Assembly (NCBI GenBank): GCA_963725615.1
Contig: CAVRZO010000028.1
Coordinates: 45,554-109,553 of the forward strand
Length of the DNA stretch: 64,000 bases
Direction: 5' to 3'
Source of the DNA: JAIQFF01 sp963725615
Lineage (GTDB): Bacteria > Acidobacteriota > Terriglobia > Terriglobales > Acidobacteriaceae
Each line of letters opens with the position of its first letter. The stretch's first letter is position 1. This document shows, one piece after another, positions 50,998 through 59,180 of this stretch. Both the position numbers and the translations under genes were made by a program. Below the pieces are notes generated by a model. It had not been told where the DNA came from, made no database searches, and worked only from the letters and a program-made list of their open reading frames with translations.

Positions 50998-51969
50998 TTG
51001 AAAGTCCGGGTCTTCTATCACGACAAATGCTTCGACGGGGCATCGTCCGCCGCCCTCTTCTCCCGCTTTTTCCGGGAACGGATCAGGAACGACGTCACCT
51101 TCGTCTTCTCCGGCCTGCTGCACCGTGCCGGCGCGTTGTTCGATGAAAAACAGTTCGACGGCGACGAAAACGCCATCGTCGATTTCAAGTACTCCAGCTC
51201 CCCCAAAATTACCTGGTGGTTCGACCATCACCAGAGCGCGTTCCTCACTCCCGCGGACGCGGCCCACTTCGAGCACGACCAGAGCAATCGCAAGTTCTAC
51301 GATCCCGATTTCAAGTCCTGCACCAGCTTCATCGCTACGATTGCCGAGCAGCGCTTCGGTTTTGATCCCAGCCCGGTGGCCGACCTGGTGCACTGGACCG
51401 ACATCGTGGATGGCGCCATGTACCCCGACGCCCAGACTGCGGTCGAAATGAAAGCGCCCGCCATGAAGCTCACCCTGATCATCGAGTCGGCGCAGGACTA
51501 CACCTTCATTCCCCGGCTCATCCCGTTGCTGGCCACGCGGCCGCTGGCGGAAATCCTGGAAGAGCCTTTCGTCGCCCCCTTGCTGCCCCCGCTGCTCGAG
51601 CGCCACCAGCGTTCCATTGCGGTTTTAAAAGAGCGCATCGAGTCCAAGGATCACACCCTCTTTTTCGACATTACCGACCACGATCTTGAGGGCTACAACA
51701 AATTCGTGCCGTACTATCTCCACCCGGAATCGATTTACAGCGTGGGCCTCAGCAAGAGCAGCTTCCGGGTGAAAGTTTCCGTAGGCTCGAATCCCTGGGC
51801 GCCCGCCGAGCCCAGGGTGAATCTGGCCAAGGTTTGCGAACGCTACGGTGGCGGCGGTCACGCCCGGGTGGGAGCGATCTCGTTCGGTGTTACCCAGGAA
51901 GAGGCAGCCCGAAAGGCGGCACGTGAAATCGTCGAAGACCTTCGCGCCGATGTGCGTGCAACCAAGTAG
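50998..51969 (+). CDS. DHH family phosphoesterase-like protein
   Basis: The 323-residue protein shows the DHH superfamily layout. An N-terminal YHDKCFDGASSAAL replaces the usual HxDxDG metal site. The DHH motif is at 76-78 (WWFDHHQSAF), and the C-terminal DHHA1 motif reads GGGGHARVGAISF. Relatives hydrolyse oligonucleotides or phosphodiesters such as cyclic di-AMP products. Several acidic metal ligands are retained, so activity is plausible but not certain. The start is TTG with GAAGGGA upstream; the roughly 190 nt before it hold hairpins without a clear role. Confidence 0.85.
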   Translation: MKVRVFYHDKCFDGASSAALFSRFFRERIRNDVTFVFSGLLHRAGALFDEKQFDGDENAIVDFKYSSSPKITWWFDHHQSAFLTPADAAHFEHDQSNRKFYDPDFKSCTSFIATIAEQRFGFDPSPVADLVHWTDIVDGAMYPDAQTAVEMKAPAMKLTLIIESAQDYTFIPRLIPLLATRPLAEILEEPFVAPLLPPLLERHQRSIAVLKERIESKDHTLFFDITDHDLEGYNKFVPYYLHPESIYSVGLSKSSFRVKVSVGSNPWAPAEPRVNLAKVCERYGGGGHARVGAISFGVTQEEAARKAAREIVEDLRADVRATK

Positions 51970-51981
51970 TTCTGTCAGATC

Positions 51982-52241
51982 TGTCATCCTGAGCGGAGAG
52001 AGCCGCTTCGCTTGCGAAGCGGTTCTCGGAGTCGAAGGACCCCTACCTGCTCCTCAGTGATCGGCAATCCTGGGAATTAGTCAGCCATTCGCCGGGACGC
52101 GAGCTGCAGACAAGAGTCCCGAAGCTCTGAGCAGAGTTCGGGGCAAAGAGTAAAGATAGCCGCGCCGGTGACGGCAATAGGGGTCCTTCGACTCCTCCAG
52201 CCCATTCGCAAGCGAATGGACCGGCTCCACTCAGGATGACA
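51982..52241. repeat. Paired inverted REP-like element, GTCATCCTGAG family, copy 4
   Basis: Left unit TGTCATCCTGAGCGGAG...GAGTCGAAGGACCCC; inverted right unit GGGGTCCTTCGACTCC...TCAGGATGACA. Together they occupy the gap between the DHH gene and fetA. Confidence 0.85.
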
Positions 52242-52275
52242 ACGCTTAAGATGACAAAGCTCGGGATGAAAATAC

Positions 52276-52965
52276 GTGAGTATCGTCACTAACCCGATCG
52301 TCCTGCGAACCGAACACCTGGGCCGGACCGTCCATGACAAGATTCTGATTCAGGATGCGAACTTTGAATTGCAAAAAGGAGAAGTCCTTGCCATCACCGG
52401 CCCCAGCGGCTCGGGCAAGACTTCGCTACTGCGCTTGCTAAACCGCCTCGACGAACCCACGTCGGGCACCGTGTTCGTCGAGGGCGCTGACTATCGCCAT
52501 ATCGAGCCGCGTGACCTGCGCCGCAAACTTGGCATGGTGACGCAACGACCGTATCTGTTTCCTGGCAGCGTGGCTGACAATCTCCGTTTCGGACCGGCCC
52601 AGCGCGGTGAGTCTTTGCAGCCCGAAGCCATCGCTGAACTATTGGCCCAGGTTGGCCTCAAAGACTACGCCGGACGCGACGTCGCCAATCTCTCCGGAGG
52701 CGAAGCCCAGCGGGTTTCCGTGGCTCGCACTCTGGCCAATTCGCCACTCGCGCTTCTGCTCGACGAACCCACCTCGGCATTAGATGACGCCGCCAAATTT
52801 GAGGTTGAGTCTGCCATTCAGAAAGTGGTACGCGATCAGGGACTGACCTGCGTGATGGTCACACACGATGTCGCCCAGGCGGCGCGAATAGCCAGCCGGG
52901 TACTCATGGTCGAACACGGTCAAGTGGTGCGCGCCGGTCCGGTAGGGGAGGTCTTAGGTGCTTAG
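52276..52965 (+). CDS. fetA: ABC transporter ATP-binding protein, FetA-like
   Basis: The 229-residue ATPase has Walker A GPSGSGKTS (about 43-51), Q-loop VTQRPYLFPGSV, signature LSGGEAQRVSVA (about 141-152), Walker B LALLLDEPT and switch His in VMVTHD. Sequence and context match FetA of the FetAB (YbbL-YbbM) system, implicated in iron export and peroxide resistance in E. coli. It overlaps fetB by 8 nt. GTG starts it shortly after the repeat. Confidence 0.9.
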   Translation: MSIVTNPIVLRTEHLGRTVHDKILIQDANFELQKGEVLAITGPSGSGKTSLLRLLNRLDEPTSGTVFVEGADYRHIEPRDLRRKLGMVTQRPYLFPGSVADNLRFGPAQRGESLQPEAIAELLAQVGLKDYAGRDVANLSGGEAQRVSVARTLANSPLALLLDEPTSALDDAAKFEVESAIQKVVRDQGLTCVMVTHDVAQAARIASRVLMVEHGQVVRAGPVGEVLGA

Positions 52966-53746
52966 ACTCTTTTTCCACTCGCAACTACAATTAGGTCTTG
53001 CCCAGGCTTTGGTTGCTGCGCTGGCGGCATTAGTAGTGATCGTGCTGGCTCGTCGCCGGGGGATTCATCTGGAAGGCGAGATCGTGATCGCAATGGTGCG
53101 TGGTCTGGTGCAAATCATCGCGGTCGGCTCAATTCTCGTGATTCTCCTGCGCGCTCCGCGGTGGACGAGCGGCATCCTGCTGGCCGGGATGATCCTGGCG
53201 GCGGGCGCAACCTCGGCGCGTCGCGCTAAAGGGATACCCGACGCGTTTCGCGTCTCCGCCTGGGCCATCGCCTTCGGCGCAGGTTCCATCATTGCCTTGA
53301 TGACATCGCTGGGAGTGATTGATACCGCCATCACGTCGCTGGTCCCCGTGGGCAGCATGTTGATCGCGAATGCCATGAACACCAACAGCCTGTCCCTGAA
53401 CCGCTTTCGCTCCGATGTGCTGGCGCACGCGGGTGAGATTGAGACCGCGCTGGCGCTGGGGGCAGAAGCCCGCGACAGCGTTTCACCCTACGTGCAGGCT
53501 GCTTTCGAAGCCAGCCTGATTCCGGCCATAGACTCGTTGCGCTCGCTCGGCATCGTATGGATTCCCGGTCTGATGGCCGGCATGCTGCTTTCCGGCGCTC
53601 GCCCCGTGTACGCGGCCATCTACCAGTTCGTGGTGCTGGCCATGATTTTCGCGGCTTCTGGTTTGACTTCGCTGATCAGCACCATGCTGATTCGCGGCCG
53701 GGTGTTCTCACCAGCGGAACAGTTGCTGCTACAGCCAGGAAGGTGA
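52958..53746 (+). CDS. fetB: ABC transporter permease, FetB (UPF0014) family
   Basis: The 262-residue membrane protein has six or seven hydrophobic helices and the family core SMLIANAMNTNSLSLNRF, RDSVSPYVQAAFEASLIPAIDS and GLMAGMLLSGARPVYAAIYQ. It pairs with the preceding ATPase. In E. coli the system exports iron; other members may move metals or lipids, so the substrate is inferred. Confidence 0.92.
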   Translation: MLRLFFHSQLQLGLAQALVAALAALVVIVLARRRGIHLEGEIVIAMVRGLVQIIAVGSILVILLRAPRWTSGILLAGMILAAGATSARRAKGIPDAFRVSAWAIAFGAGSIIALMTSLGVIDTAITSLVPVGSMLIANAMNTNSLSLNRFRSDVLAHAGEIETALALGAEARDSVSPYVQAAFEASLIPAIDSLRSLGIVWIPGLMAGMLLSGARPVYAAIYQFVVLAMIFAASGLTSLISTMLIRGRVFSPAEQLLLQPGR

Positions 53747-53759
53747 TCGCGGACTGCTC

Positions 53760-54293
53760 ATGGACCACGTCACCACAGCTATCGTAACTCACGCCAAAGC
53801 AGCAGAGCGGCATCGCCGCCGGGCCGCCTTGCGCGCCGTGGCATCGCTCGAGCTGACCAAGGGCATGGTCGTGCTTCTATTGGGCTTTGGCGCGGTTTCG
53901 TTGGTCCACAAGGACGCCTGGGATACCGCCGAAGCCCTGCTGAGATTTCTGCACGTAAATCCCGATCACCATCATTACGCGCAGGTCTTCCTGAACCTGG
54001 CTGACAATGTCACAGACAAAAAGCTGTGGGCGGTCGCCGCCGGCGCCGCCGCCTACTCCACCGTCCGCTTCGTCGAAGCCTACGGGCTCTGGGGCGAACG
54101 GATCTGGGCAGAATGGTTCGCGCTCATTTCCGGGGCGCTCTATGTGCCCTTCGAAGTCTACGAACTGGTGCGGCGGACGACGGCGATTCATGTTGCCGTG
54201 CTGCTCATCAATCTTGCAATCGTGTTCTACATGCTCTATCTCAGATTGTCGGCCCGGGCCGAGGAAGCCAGAAACGGGCGCCCACACGGCTAG
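53760..54293 (+). CDS. DUF2127 membrane protein
   Basis: The 177-residue protein has a charged N-terminus and four hydrophobic segments. LRAVASLELTKGMVVLLLGFGA, TVRFVEAYGLWGERIWAEWFA and SGALYVPFEVYELVRR match the DUF2127 pattern. It is near 14 nt downstream of fetB and may share its transcript. Function is unknown. The family usually starts GLR(A/V)IA; here the ATG gives 25 extra residues. Confidence 0.85.
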   Translation: MDHVTTAIVTHAKAAERHRRRAALRAVASLELTKGMVVLLLGFGAVSLVHKDAWDTAEALLRFLHVNPDHHHYAQVFLNLADNVTDKKLWAVAAGAAAYSTVRFVEAYGLWGERIWAEWFALISGALYVPFEVYELVRRTTAIHVAVLLINLAIVFYMLYLRLSARAEEARNGRPHG

Positions 54294-54315
54294 TATGAAC
54301 ATCCGTGTCCCCAAG

Positions 54316-54577
54316 TGTCATCCTGAGCGCCACCGCCCATTCGCTTGCGAGTGGAAAAAAATGGATGGTGTCATCCTGAGCGGAGAAACTGCTTCGCGAA
54401 GCGAAGGAGTTTTGGAGTCGAAGGACCTCTATGAGCTTGGCGGTCGTGGGGGAGCTACCGGTGTTTGAAGATTGAAGCTGACATTCCGAGATTTTCAGTG
54501 CACGGTAGCGCTTTAGGGATCCTTCGACTCCGCGGAAAGTTCGCTGCGTGAACTTTCCACTCCGCTCAGGATGACAC
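54316..54577. repeat. Paired inverted REP-like element, GTCATCCTGAG family, copy 5 (with an extra left unit)
   Basis: It contains two left-oriented GTCATCCTGAGCG heads (54316 and 54370) and one inverted right unit (GGATCCTTCGACTCC...CTCAGGATGACA). No gene fits within 54294-54671. Confidence 0.85.
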
Positions 54578-54611
54578 CTTAGGAACCGTTTTCGCACGCA
54601 ACCGTTGAGGT

Positions 54612-54653
54612 AGACCCCGCGTTTTCCCTTCTTTCAAGGACGACGCGGGGTCT
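54612..54653 (+). other. Strong stem-loop without T tract
   Basis: AGACCCCGCGT (54612-54622) pairs perfectly with ACGCGGGGTCT (54643-54653), with an inner CCTT/AAGG pair in the loop. It lies 18 nt upstream of the next ATG with no U-rich tail on either strand, so it is more likely a leader structure than a terminator. Confidence 0.5.
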
Positions 54654-54671
54654 TCGTTGGGGGGGAAGAGC

Positions 54672-55907
54672 ATGAATCTTGCCAGCAATAAAAAACCTTG
54701 GGTCAAGAAAATGAAAAAGTCGGTTTTCCGACGACTAGGGATAACCGCAACCCTGGCCCTCGTTGCGCTGATCCCCATCGCCCCGCTGCAGGCGCAACAG
54801 GTTTCACTCCAGGCCCTGGTCACGCCCTCGACCACAATTTCAAAAGACGGTCACCCCGTCCTGTTCGCCCTTCACGGCTTCATCGAATTCAAGACCCTCG
54901 CCGACTTATTCCCCTACATCGAATCCCAGACTCGGCGCTGGAAGCCCAGCCTGGACGAAGCCGGGCAACACCGTCTGGCCGGCGAGCTGCTGCGTCGCGG
55001 AATCGAAAGCCGCGTCGTCTCCATGATTGACGAGCGCCCGCTTCAAGCCCTCGTAACTCACAGCAGCGCGGAACTGCGGCAGGCCCTGGCGCAAGTGAAG
55101 GAACCGGTCCCGCCGGGATACGCCGAAGCTTTCCTCGCCGTGCAGGAAAAGTGGAAACACTCGCTGAACTGCTGGAGCGCTGCCCCGTCAATTCCGGCGC
55201 GCGTGCTCTCCAACTGGTATCCCATTGAGGAAGGCATCCAACTTTACGGCTCCACCTACGATTCCACCGAGCACTTCTGGCAGGCGGTGAAGTATCACCC
55301 TGACATTACGGTGGCCCAGCTGGACGAATTACTCGATGTTCTGGAACACAAAGACTGGGGCCCTTGGCTCGCCCGCCTCGACGCTGACCCCAAACTGTAT
55401 TTGCCTAACGCTTATGCCGTAGAATTTCTGCGCCACAATCTGGCGTCAGAACGGATCGCCTGGTTTCGCAGCCAGCTGGCGGCTCACGGTCTCCGCCCCG
55501 AAGATCACGCCCGCCTCGCTCAACAGCGCAGCGCCGCTTCGTTCCGCTTCAGCGCCTTCGAAGAAAAAGTTCTCTGGGGCGACTTGGCCGACCTGTTCCA
55601 CCTGGTCTACACCTTTTCCATTCCCGACGATCCCATTCGGAAGACGCTAGCAGACCGCCACTTCGATGCCATCTACCTGGGCCAGCGCAAAATGGGCTTC
55701 ATCAGCGAAGATTTCCGCTCCCTGATGCTCGAAATCTGGCGAGTGAAATATCTCCAGATGCCCCGCTTCCGAGAGGTCATCAGCTCTATTCCCCTGGAGA
55801 TCCGCCTCTCCCACTTCCTCAACGATGGCGACTCCCCAGACATCCCCATCCCAATCTACATCGAATACCTGAACCAGATTCGCGACCTCGCCCGCCGCCC
55901 AATGTAG
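54672..55907 (+). CDS. Secreted protein with a NADAR/YbiA-like segment, function unknown
   Basis: The 411-residue protein has a Lys-rich N-terminus and a signal peptide (hydrophobic core about 26-41, ending PLQAQQ). Residues about 175-205 (VLSNWYPIEEG, then STYDSTEHFWQAVKYHPDI) resemble the NADAR/YbiA core, in which a Glu and nearby Asn/Trp handle ADP-ribose-like or riboflavin intermediates; the rest is helical and unrecognised. NADAR proteins are normally cytoplasmic, so an exported form is odd and the similarity could be superficial. The stop codon TAG is supplied by a palindromic repeat (ATGTAGGCGCGAGCG), so the C-terminus may be truncated. ATG 54711 is an alternative start. Confidence 0.6.
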   Translation: MNLASNKKPWVKKMKKSVFRRLGITATLALVALIPIAPLQAQQVSLQALVTPSTTISKDGHPVLFALHGFIEFKTLADLFPYIESQTRRWKPSLDEAGQHRLAGELLRRGIESRVVSMIDERPLQALVTHSSAELRQALAQVKEPVPPGYAEAFLAVQEKWKHSLNCWSAAPSIPARVLSNWYPIEEGIQLYGSTYDSTEHFWQAVKYHPDITVAQLDELLDVLEHKDWGPWLARLDADPKLYLPNAYAVEFLRHNLASERIAWFRSQLAAHGLRPEDHARLAQQRSAASFRFSAFEEKVLWGDLADLFHLVYTFSIPDDPIRKTLADRHFDAIYLGQRKMGFISEDFRSLMLEIWRVKYLQMPRFREVISSIPLEIRLSHFLNDGDSPDIPIPIYIEYLNQIRDLARRPM

Positions 55908-55936
55908 GCGCGAGCGCCCCGCTCGTGCAAAGCGTA
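55902..55936. repeat. ATGTAGGCGCGAGCGCCCCGCTCGTG repeat, half copy
   Basis: It directly overlaps the 3' end of the preceding gene and provides its TAG stop. It is the same family as 19554, 37776 and 49304. Confidence 0.65.
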
Positions 55937-55990
55937 CATCGAACAGGAATCAGCAGTTCGCCTCTTCCTGCGCTCCAGCGAAGTATTTTG

Positions 55991-56120
55991 GGTGGAGCAG
56001 CGTTTTAGCGCTGCATTGAAAAGGCCGATCTGGTGCGGCTTCAGCCGCTGAGGTACCTCAGGGGCTAAAGCCCTGCGCACGACAACAACCGTATGTAGCC
56101 CTGAAGGCCTGCTCCACCCT
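55991..56120. repeat. GGTGGAGCAGCGTTTTAGCGCTGC repeat with inverted terminal CTGCTCCACC
   Basis: The fullest copy of the family seen at 9452 and 57070: GGTGGAGCAG at the left end and CTGCTCCACC at the right end, with GCGCT, GGCTTCAGCC and GGGGCTAAAGCCC hairpins between. It fills most of 55908-56203. Confidence 0.75.
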
Positions 56121-56203
56121 CACTGCCTCTGCTGTTCATAGAACTCAACCAAACCCCTACAGTAAAATCATCCAATGCGAGCACCGATCCGGAGTCGACT
56201 CAT

Positions 56204-57064
56204 ATGCTTGTTCTCTTCATCATTCTGGCAACTCTCTGCATTGCTCCGACCACCCTCGCCCAGTCCGTTCCCCCAGCCATCTTCACCGACCCGCCCGCCG
56301 ACGCCGCACATCCGGCAAAGATGACGGTCCTGCACATCCCCAGCCACGGAGTGCTTATCAACGGCATCGCCTACCAGCCCGCTGGAGCCGGGCTTCATCC
56401 CACGCTGGTCATCTGCCACGGATTACCGGGAAACGAGAAGAACCTCGATCTCGCGCAAGCTGTCCGCCGCGCCGGATGGATCGCCATCACCTTCAACTAC
56501 CGAGGCTCGTGGGGTAGTCCGGGCGTTTACCGCTTCACCCAGAATCTGGAAGACGCCGACGCCGTCCTCGCCTACCTGCGCGACCCGGCCAACGCCGCCC
56601 GCCTCGGAATTGATACCCAACGGATCGCCCTCGCCGGCCACAGCATGGGCGGCTGGGTCGTCGCTCACACCGCAGCGCACGATCACGCACTGATCGGCGC
56701 CATTTTGATTTCTGCGGGAGACATGGGCCGCCTCGGTGAGGAGCCCCAAGACCGGCTGGTAGCGGATATGGCAGACAACATGGAAGGCCTGTCCGGGGTT
56801 ACCGCTCAGAGTATGGCCGACGAGAATCGCGCCAATGCCAAAGCCTTTCGCATGGAGAACGCCGCCGCCGGTCTCACCCAGATGCCACTTCTGGTGCTGA
56901 CTTCTGACGACGGCCTCGCTCCAGACAGCGATGCGCTCGTACACGCCATCGAAGCCAAGGGCGGCCATAAGATCACCGTAATCCACGCCGCCACCGACCA
57001 CGGCTGGTCCGATCACCGCATCGCGCTGGAGAGCGCAATTCTCACCTGGCTCCAACGATTCTGA
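56204..57064 (+). CDS. Secreted alpha/beta hydrolase
   Basis: The 286-residue protein has a signal peptide (1-19, ending TTLAQ) and an alpha/beta hydrolase core: oxyanion CHGLPG (about 67-72), FNYRGSWGSPG, nucleophile GHSMGG (Ser about 148), Asp in LTSDDGLAPD and a His in TDHGWSDHR. It resembles dienelactone hydrolase/BAAT-like esterases. Substrate unknown. It is a single gene flanked by two copies of the same palindromic repeat family. Confidence 0.86.
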   Translation: MLVLFIILATLCIAPTTLAQSVPPAIFTDPPADAAHPAKMTVLHIPSHGVLINGIAYQPAGAGLHPTLVICHGLPGNEKNLDLAQAVRRAGWIAITFNYRGSWGSPGVYRFTQNLEDADAVLAYLRDPANAARLGIDTQRIALAGHSMGGWVVAHTAAHDHALIGAILISAGDMGRLGEEPQDRLVADMADNMEGLSGVTAQSMADENRANAKAFRMENAAAGLTQMPLLVLTSDDGLAPDSDALVHAIEAKGGHKITVIHAATDHGWSDHRIALESAILTWLQRF

Positions 57065-57069
57065 GTCTG

Positions 57070-57135
57070 GGTGGAGCAGCGCTTTAGCGCTGCATTGAGA
57101 TCCTTCATACGGACGGCCTCAGCCGCCGCGGTACA
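57070..57135. repeat. GGTGGAGCAGCGCTTTAGCGCTGC repeat, short copy
   Basis: GGGTGGAGCAGCGCTTTAGCGCTGC's two hairpin arms and a following GGCCTCAGCCGCCGCGG hairpin match the 9452 and 55991 copies. Confidence 0.7.
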
Positions 57136-57176
57136 CCGCTACTGAGCTATCAGTCGACTTCAATCGTGGTGACACT

Positions 57177-57377
57177 CTAGTCGCAGCGAATTGGCACCTG
57201 GTGCGTCACGCCCGCCGAGGTGATGTGTTGGTATATCGCGTAATGGCCCAGCCCCGAATATTCGTCCCCGACCTTGTGCATCTCGCCGCGATCCGCCGGA
57301 CAGGAGATCGAGACCGGGCACGCGAAGACGATCGTTGCCAGGCTCAAAACCGCGCATGCTACCTTCAAGGACTTCAC
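57177..57377 (-). CDS. Small secreted cysteine-containing protein
   Basis: The 66-residue ORF starts at GTG with AAAGGAA upstream. A Lys-flanked hydrophobic signal (SLKVACAVLSLATIVFA) is followed by CPVSISCPADRG and a C-terminal THQVPIRCD. Three cysteines in about 45 mature residues suggest disulfides or a small metal site. No family was recognised with confidence. It is convergent with the hydrolase gene. Codon pattern and signal peptide support it as real. Confidence 0.55.
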   Translation of the reverse strand: MKSLKVACAVLSLATIVFACPVSISCPADRGEMHKVGDEYSGLGHYAIYQHITSAGVTHQVPIRCD

Positions 57378-57510
57378 GGTAAGTTCCTTTCCTCAGGCTC
57401 TATCCTTGATATCACGAAGGCCTGAGAGGACGAGACTTACGGTGGACCCTGTTTCAACTGTCTAAAGTTATGTACTTCTGGTTAATCGCCAAGCCACGCG
57501 GATCAGCCCA

Positions 57511-57650
57511 TGTGGGGCGGGCGCCCTCGCCCGCCGACTCTGACCTTGATTTCGTCAGTTATCCTTCGCCCTTTGGACCGCGGGTTACGGTGAGATTCCC
57601 AAACCATGAACCAACTTCAAAATCGGCGGTCGATGGCGCCCGCCCCACAC
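57511..57650. repeat. Inverted pair TGTGGGGCGGGCGCC ... GGCGCCCGCCCCACA
   Basis: Perfect 15-bp inverted ends (57511-57525 and 57635-57649) bound about 110 nt including a GGGCGCCCTCGCCCGCC hairpin. It looks like a MITE-like unit. The remaining parts of 57378-57741 hold nothing else supported. Confidence 0.75.
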
Positions 57651-57741
57651 GGAAACGTGGCGATTCTGCACAGCCTTCCGTTGACTTGCCCCGAGCACCG
57701 TTCTACCATGCGCTGCGAAGGTCAGAGCTCTTCATCGTGCC

Positions 57742-58092
57742 ATGTCACTAAAAATGGAGACTGACATTTCGGACGATGTAGTCATTCTGTACTGCGCCGG
57801 GCGCCTGGTCTTCGGCGACGAGACTGCCGCTTTCCGCGAGAGAATAAGAAACATCCTCCTCGGCACCCAACACATTGTGGTCAACCTCAGCCGAATCGAA
57901 TACGTCGATAGCGGCGGACTGGGCACGCTGGTTGCGACCCTGGCATCCACCCGACAAAAGCACGGTGAGATCAAACTGGTTCGCCCCAATCAGCGCGTCA
58001 CTGAACTGCTGCAACGTACCCGGCTAAACACGGTCTTCAAGTCGTACCAAAGCGACGAAGAGGCGGTTACGGCCTTCCGAACCAATAGCTGA
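57742..58092 (+). CDS. STAS-domain anti-anti-sigma factor
   Basis: The 116-residue protein is a single STAS domain. IEYVDSGGLGTLVATLA holds the conserved Asp-Ser with Ser57 as the likely phosphorylation site, and TRLNTVFKSYQSDEEAV ends the domain. Such proteins bind anti-sigma kinases when dephosphorylated by SpoIIE/RsbU phosphatases. No anti-sigma kinase adjoins. The GAF-SpoIIE phosphatase at 36 kb is a possible partner, but only by type. Confidence 0.9.
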   Translation: MSLKMETDISDDVVILYCAGRLVFGDETAAFRERIRNILLGTQHIVVNLSRIEYVDSGGLGTLVATLASTRQKHGEIKLVRPNQRVTELLQRTRLNTVFKSYQSDEEAVTAFRTNS

Positions 58093-58214
58093 GCCCGCCG
58101 GTAGGCTAAGCGCAGTTCTCCGGTTTGCGCCCACCAGCTTTTCAATCACGACCGAATTGATCGCCAGGCCATTGGACGTATCTGAGGGCGCTTCTGCTGT
58201 GCGATAGGCAACGC

Positions 58215-58703
58215 TCAGAGGGGACTGTAGCCGTGTATCTCGGGCGGTCGGGTGAGGTCCATAAATCGGGAATCAGACGCTTCCCTCCGTACCGAACTCA
58301 GTGCGACTGTAACTTCACGGATGTAGTAGACCGTTCCCACCAGCAAGCAGATCATCGCCAGAACAAAAAGCGCCACGGAAGCCACTGCCGCCTGACTCCA
58401 ATAAAGACCGAATCCCAGCAGCAGACAGGATGTGATCGTCCCGGCAAGAGAAAAAAGCGCAAAAAGGAAGCATCGCCGGATAAGTTCCGCACGCTGCTCA
58501 ATCAAGACGATCTGCGCCGTGTACGCCTCAGCCTCTTGCACTCGGCCATTCTTTGCCGCGTCGTGTTTCGCGTGCACATACTGTCGCAAGCGGGCGACGA
58601 TGCCCATCAGTCGGACGTTGATCGAAAGAATCAGGAGGGCAGTTGCGGAAACGAAGATCGCCGGAGCAAGGAGTGCCTGAATCAGACGGATCACTTCGGT
58701 CAT
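58215..58703 (-). CDS. DUF2721 membrane protein
   Basis: The 162-residue protein has an N-terminal hydrophobic segment (about 8-28; ALLAPAIFVSATALLILSIN), a cytoplasmic-like charged stretch (about 35-72) and two further helices (about 78-100 and 105-128). This matches the DUF2721 pattern, in which NVRLMGIVARLRQ follows the first helix. Function is unknown. It converges on the STAS gene across 122 nt without a clear signal. Confidence 0.87.
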   Translation of the reverse strand: MTEVIRLIQALLAPAIFVSATALLILSINVRLMGIVARLRQYVHAKHDAAKNGRVQEAEAYTAQIVLIEQRAELIRRCFLFALFSLAGTITSCLLLGFGLYWSQAAVASVALFVLAMICLLVGTVYYIREVTVALSSVRREASDSRFMDLTRPPEIHGYSPL

Positions 58704-58788
58704 GGTGGTACCTTCCTCGAGGCGTTGTGCGGCATTGTACGCTGCTGACTACCGTCGAAGTGGGACACTCCCATCAATTGTTTACGGC

Positions 58789-58995
58789 CGGGTGGCCCAC
58801 TCAAGCCGTCTTTTGGCTTGAGTGGGGGCAGTCCCACTGCTGAACAGAGTTTGCGTTCGTTCGCGTTTTCTTGCCGTCCACTCACATTCAATCTCCACCC
58901 TGCCTTCACACCCGGTTGCGTGCTGGCGAAAACCGCTCCACTGCCAGGGACAACAGCCCCACTCAAGCCAAAACACGGCTTGAGTGGGCCACCCG
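58789..58995. repeat. Inverted pair GGGTGGCCCACTCAAGCC ... GGCTTGAGTGGGCCACCCG
   Basis: The 5' unit GGGTGGCCCACTCAAGCCGTC with CTTTTGGCTTGAGTGGGGGCAG faces an inverted unit CCCCACTCAAGCC...GGCTTGAGTGGGCCACCC. Each unit is itself a hairpin. Roughly 130 nt of other sequence lies between them. No gene is supported in 58704-59141. Confidence 0.8.
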
Positions 58996-59141
58996 TCCCC
59001 AGTCGTGATGAAGGTAATCAAACGGCGTTTCACTCGGCAGCTGAACCGCAGGCGCACTTCATCGGCCCCAGAGCACGACCTCGCCATTGGGGCCTAGTCT
59101 AAAAACTGGGTAAACTAACGTGGCATAATGGGGCTACGTCT

Positions 59142-59180
59142 GGCCCCGTAGCTCAGATGGATAGAGCAGCGGTTTCCTAA
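59142..59180 (+). tRNA. tRNA-Arg(CCT), 5' half only (interrupted or truncated)
   Basis: GGCCCCGTAGCTCAGATGGATAGAGCAGCGGTTTCCTAA's segments are exact for a tRNA-Arg: acceptor GGCCCCG, TA, D-arm GCTC-AGATGGATA-GAGC, anticodon stem GCGGT and loop TTCCTAA with anticodon CCT at 59176-59178. The expected ACCGC, T-arm (GGTTCGAATCC) and CGGGGCC acceptor strand do not follow within the next several hundred bases. The continuation TCGGGGAATCC could be decayed T-arm remnants or the start of an intron (see finding). Confidence 0.75.

Noticed and set aside
54612..54653. Strong hairpin as a terminator
   Set aside because: No T tract on either strand and it lies just ahead of a start codon.
9460..57660. 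Palindromic repeats as CRISPR arrays
   Set aside because: Units are not regularly spaced direct repeats and no cas gene is present.
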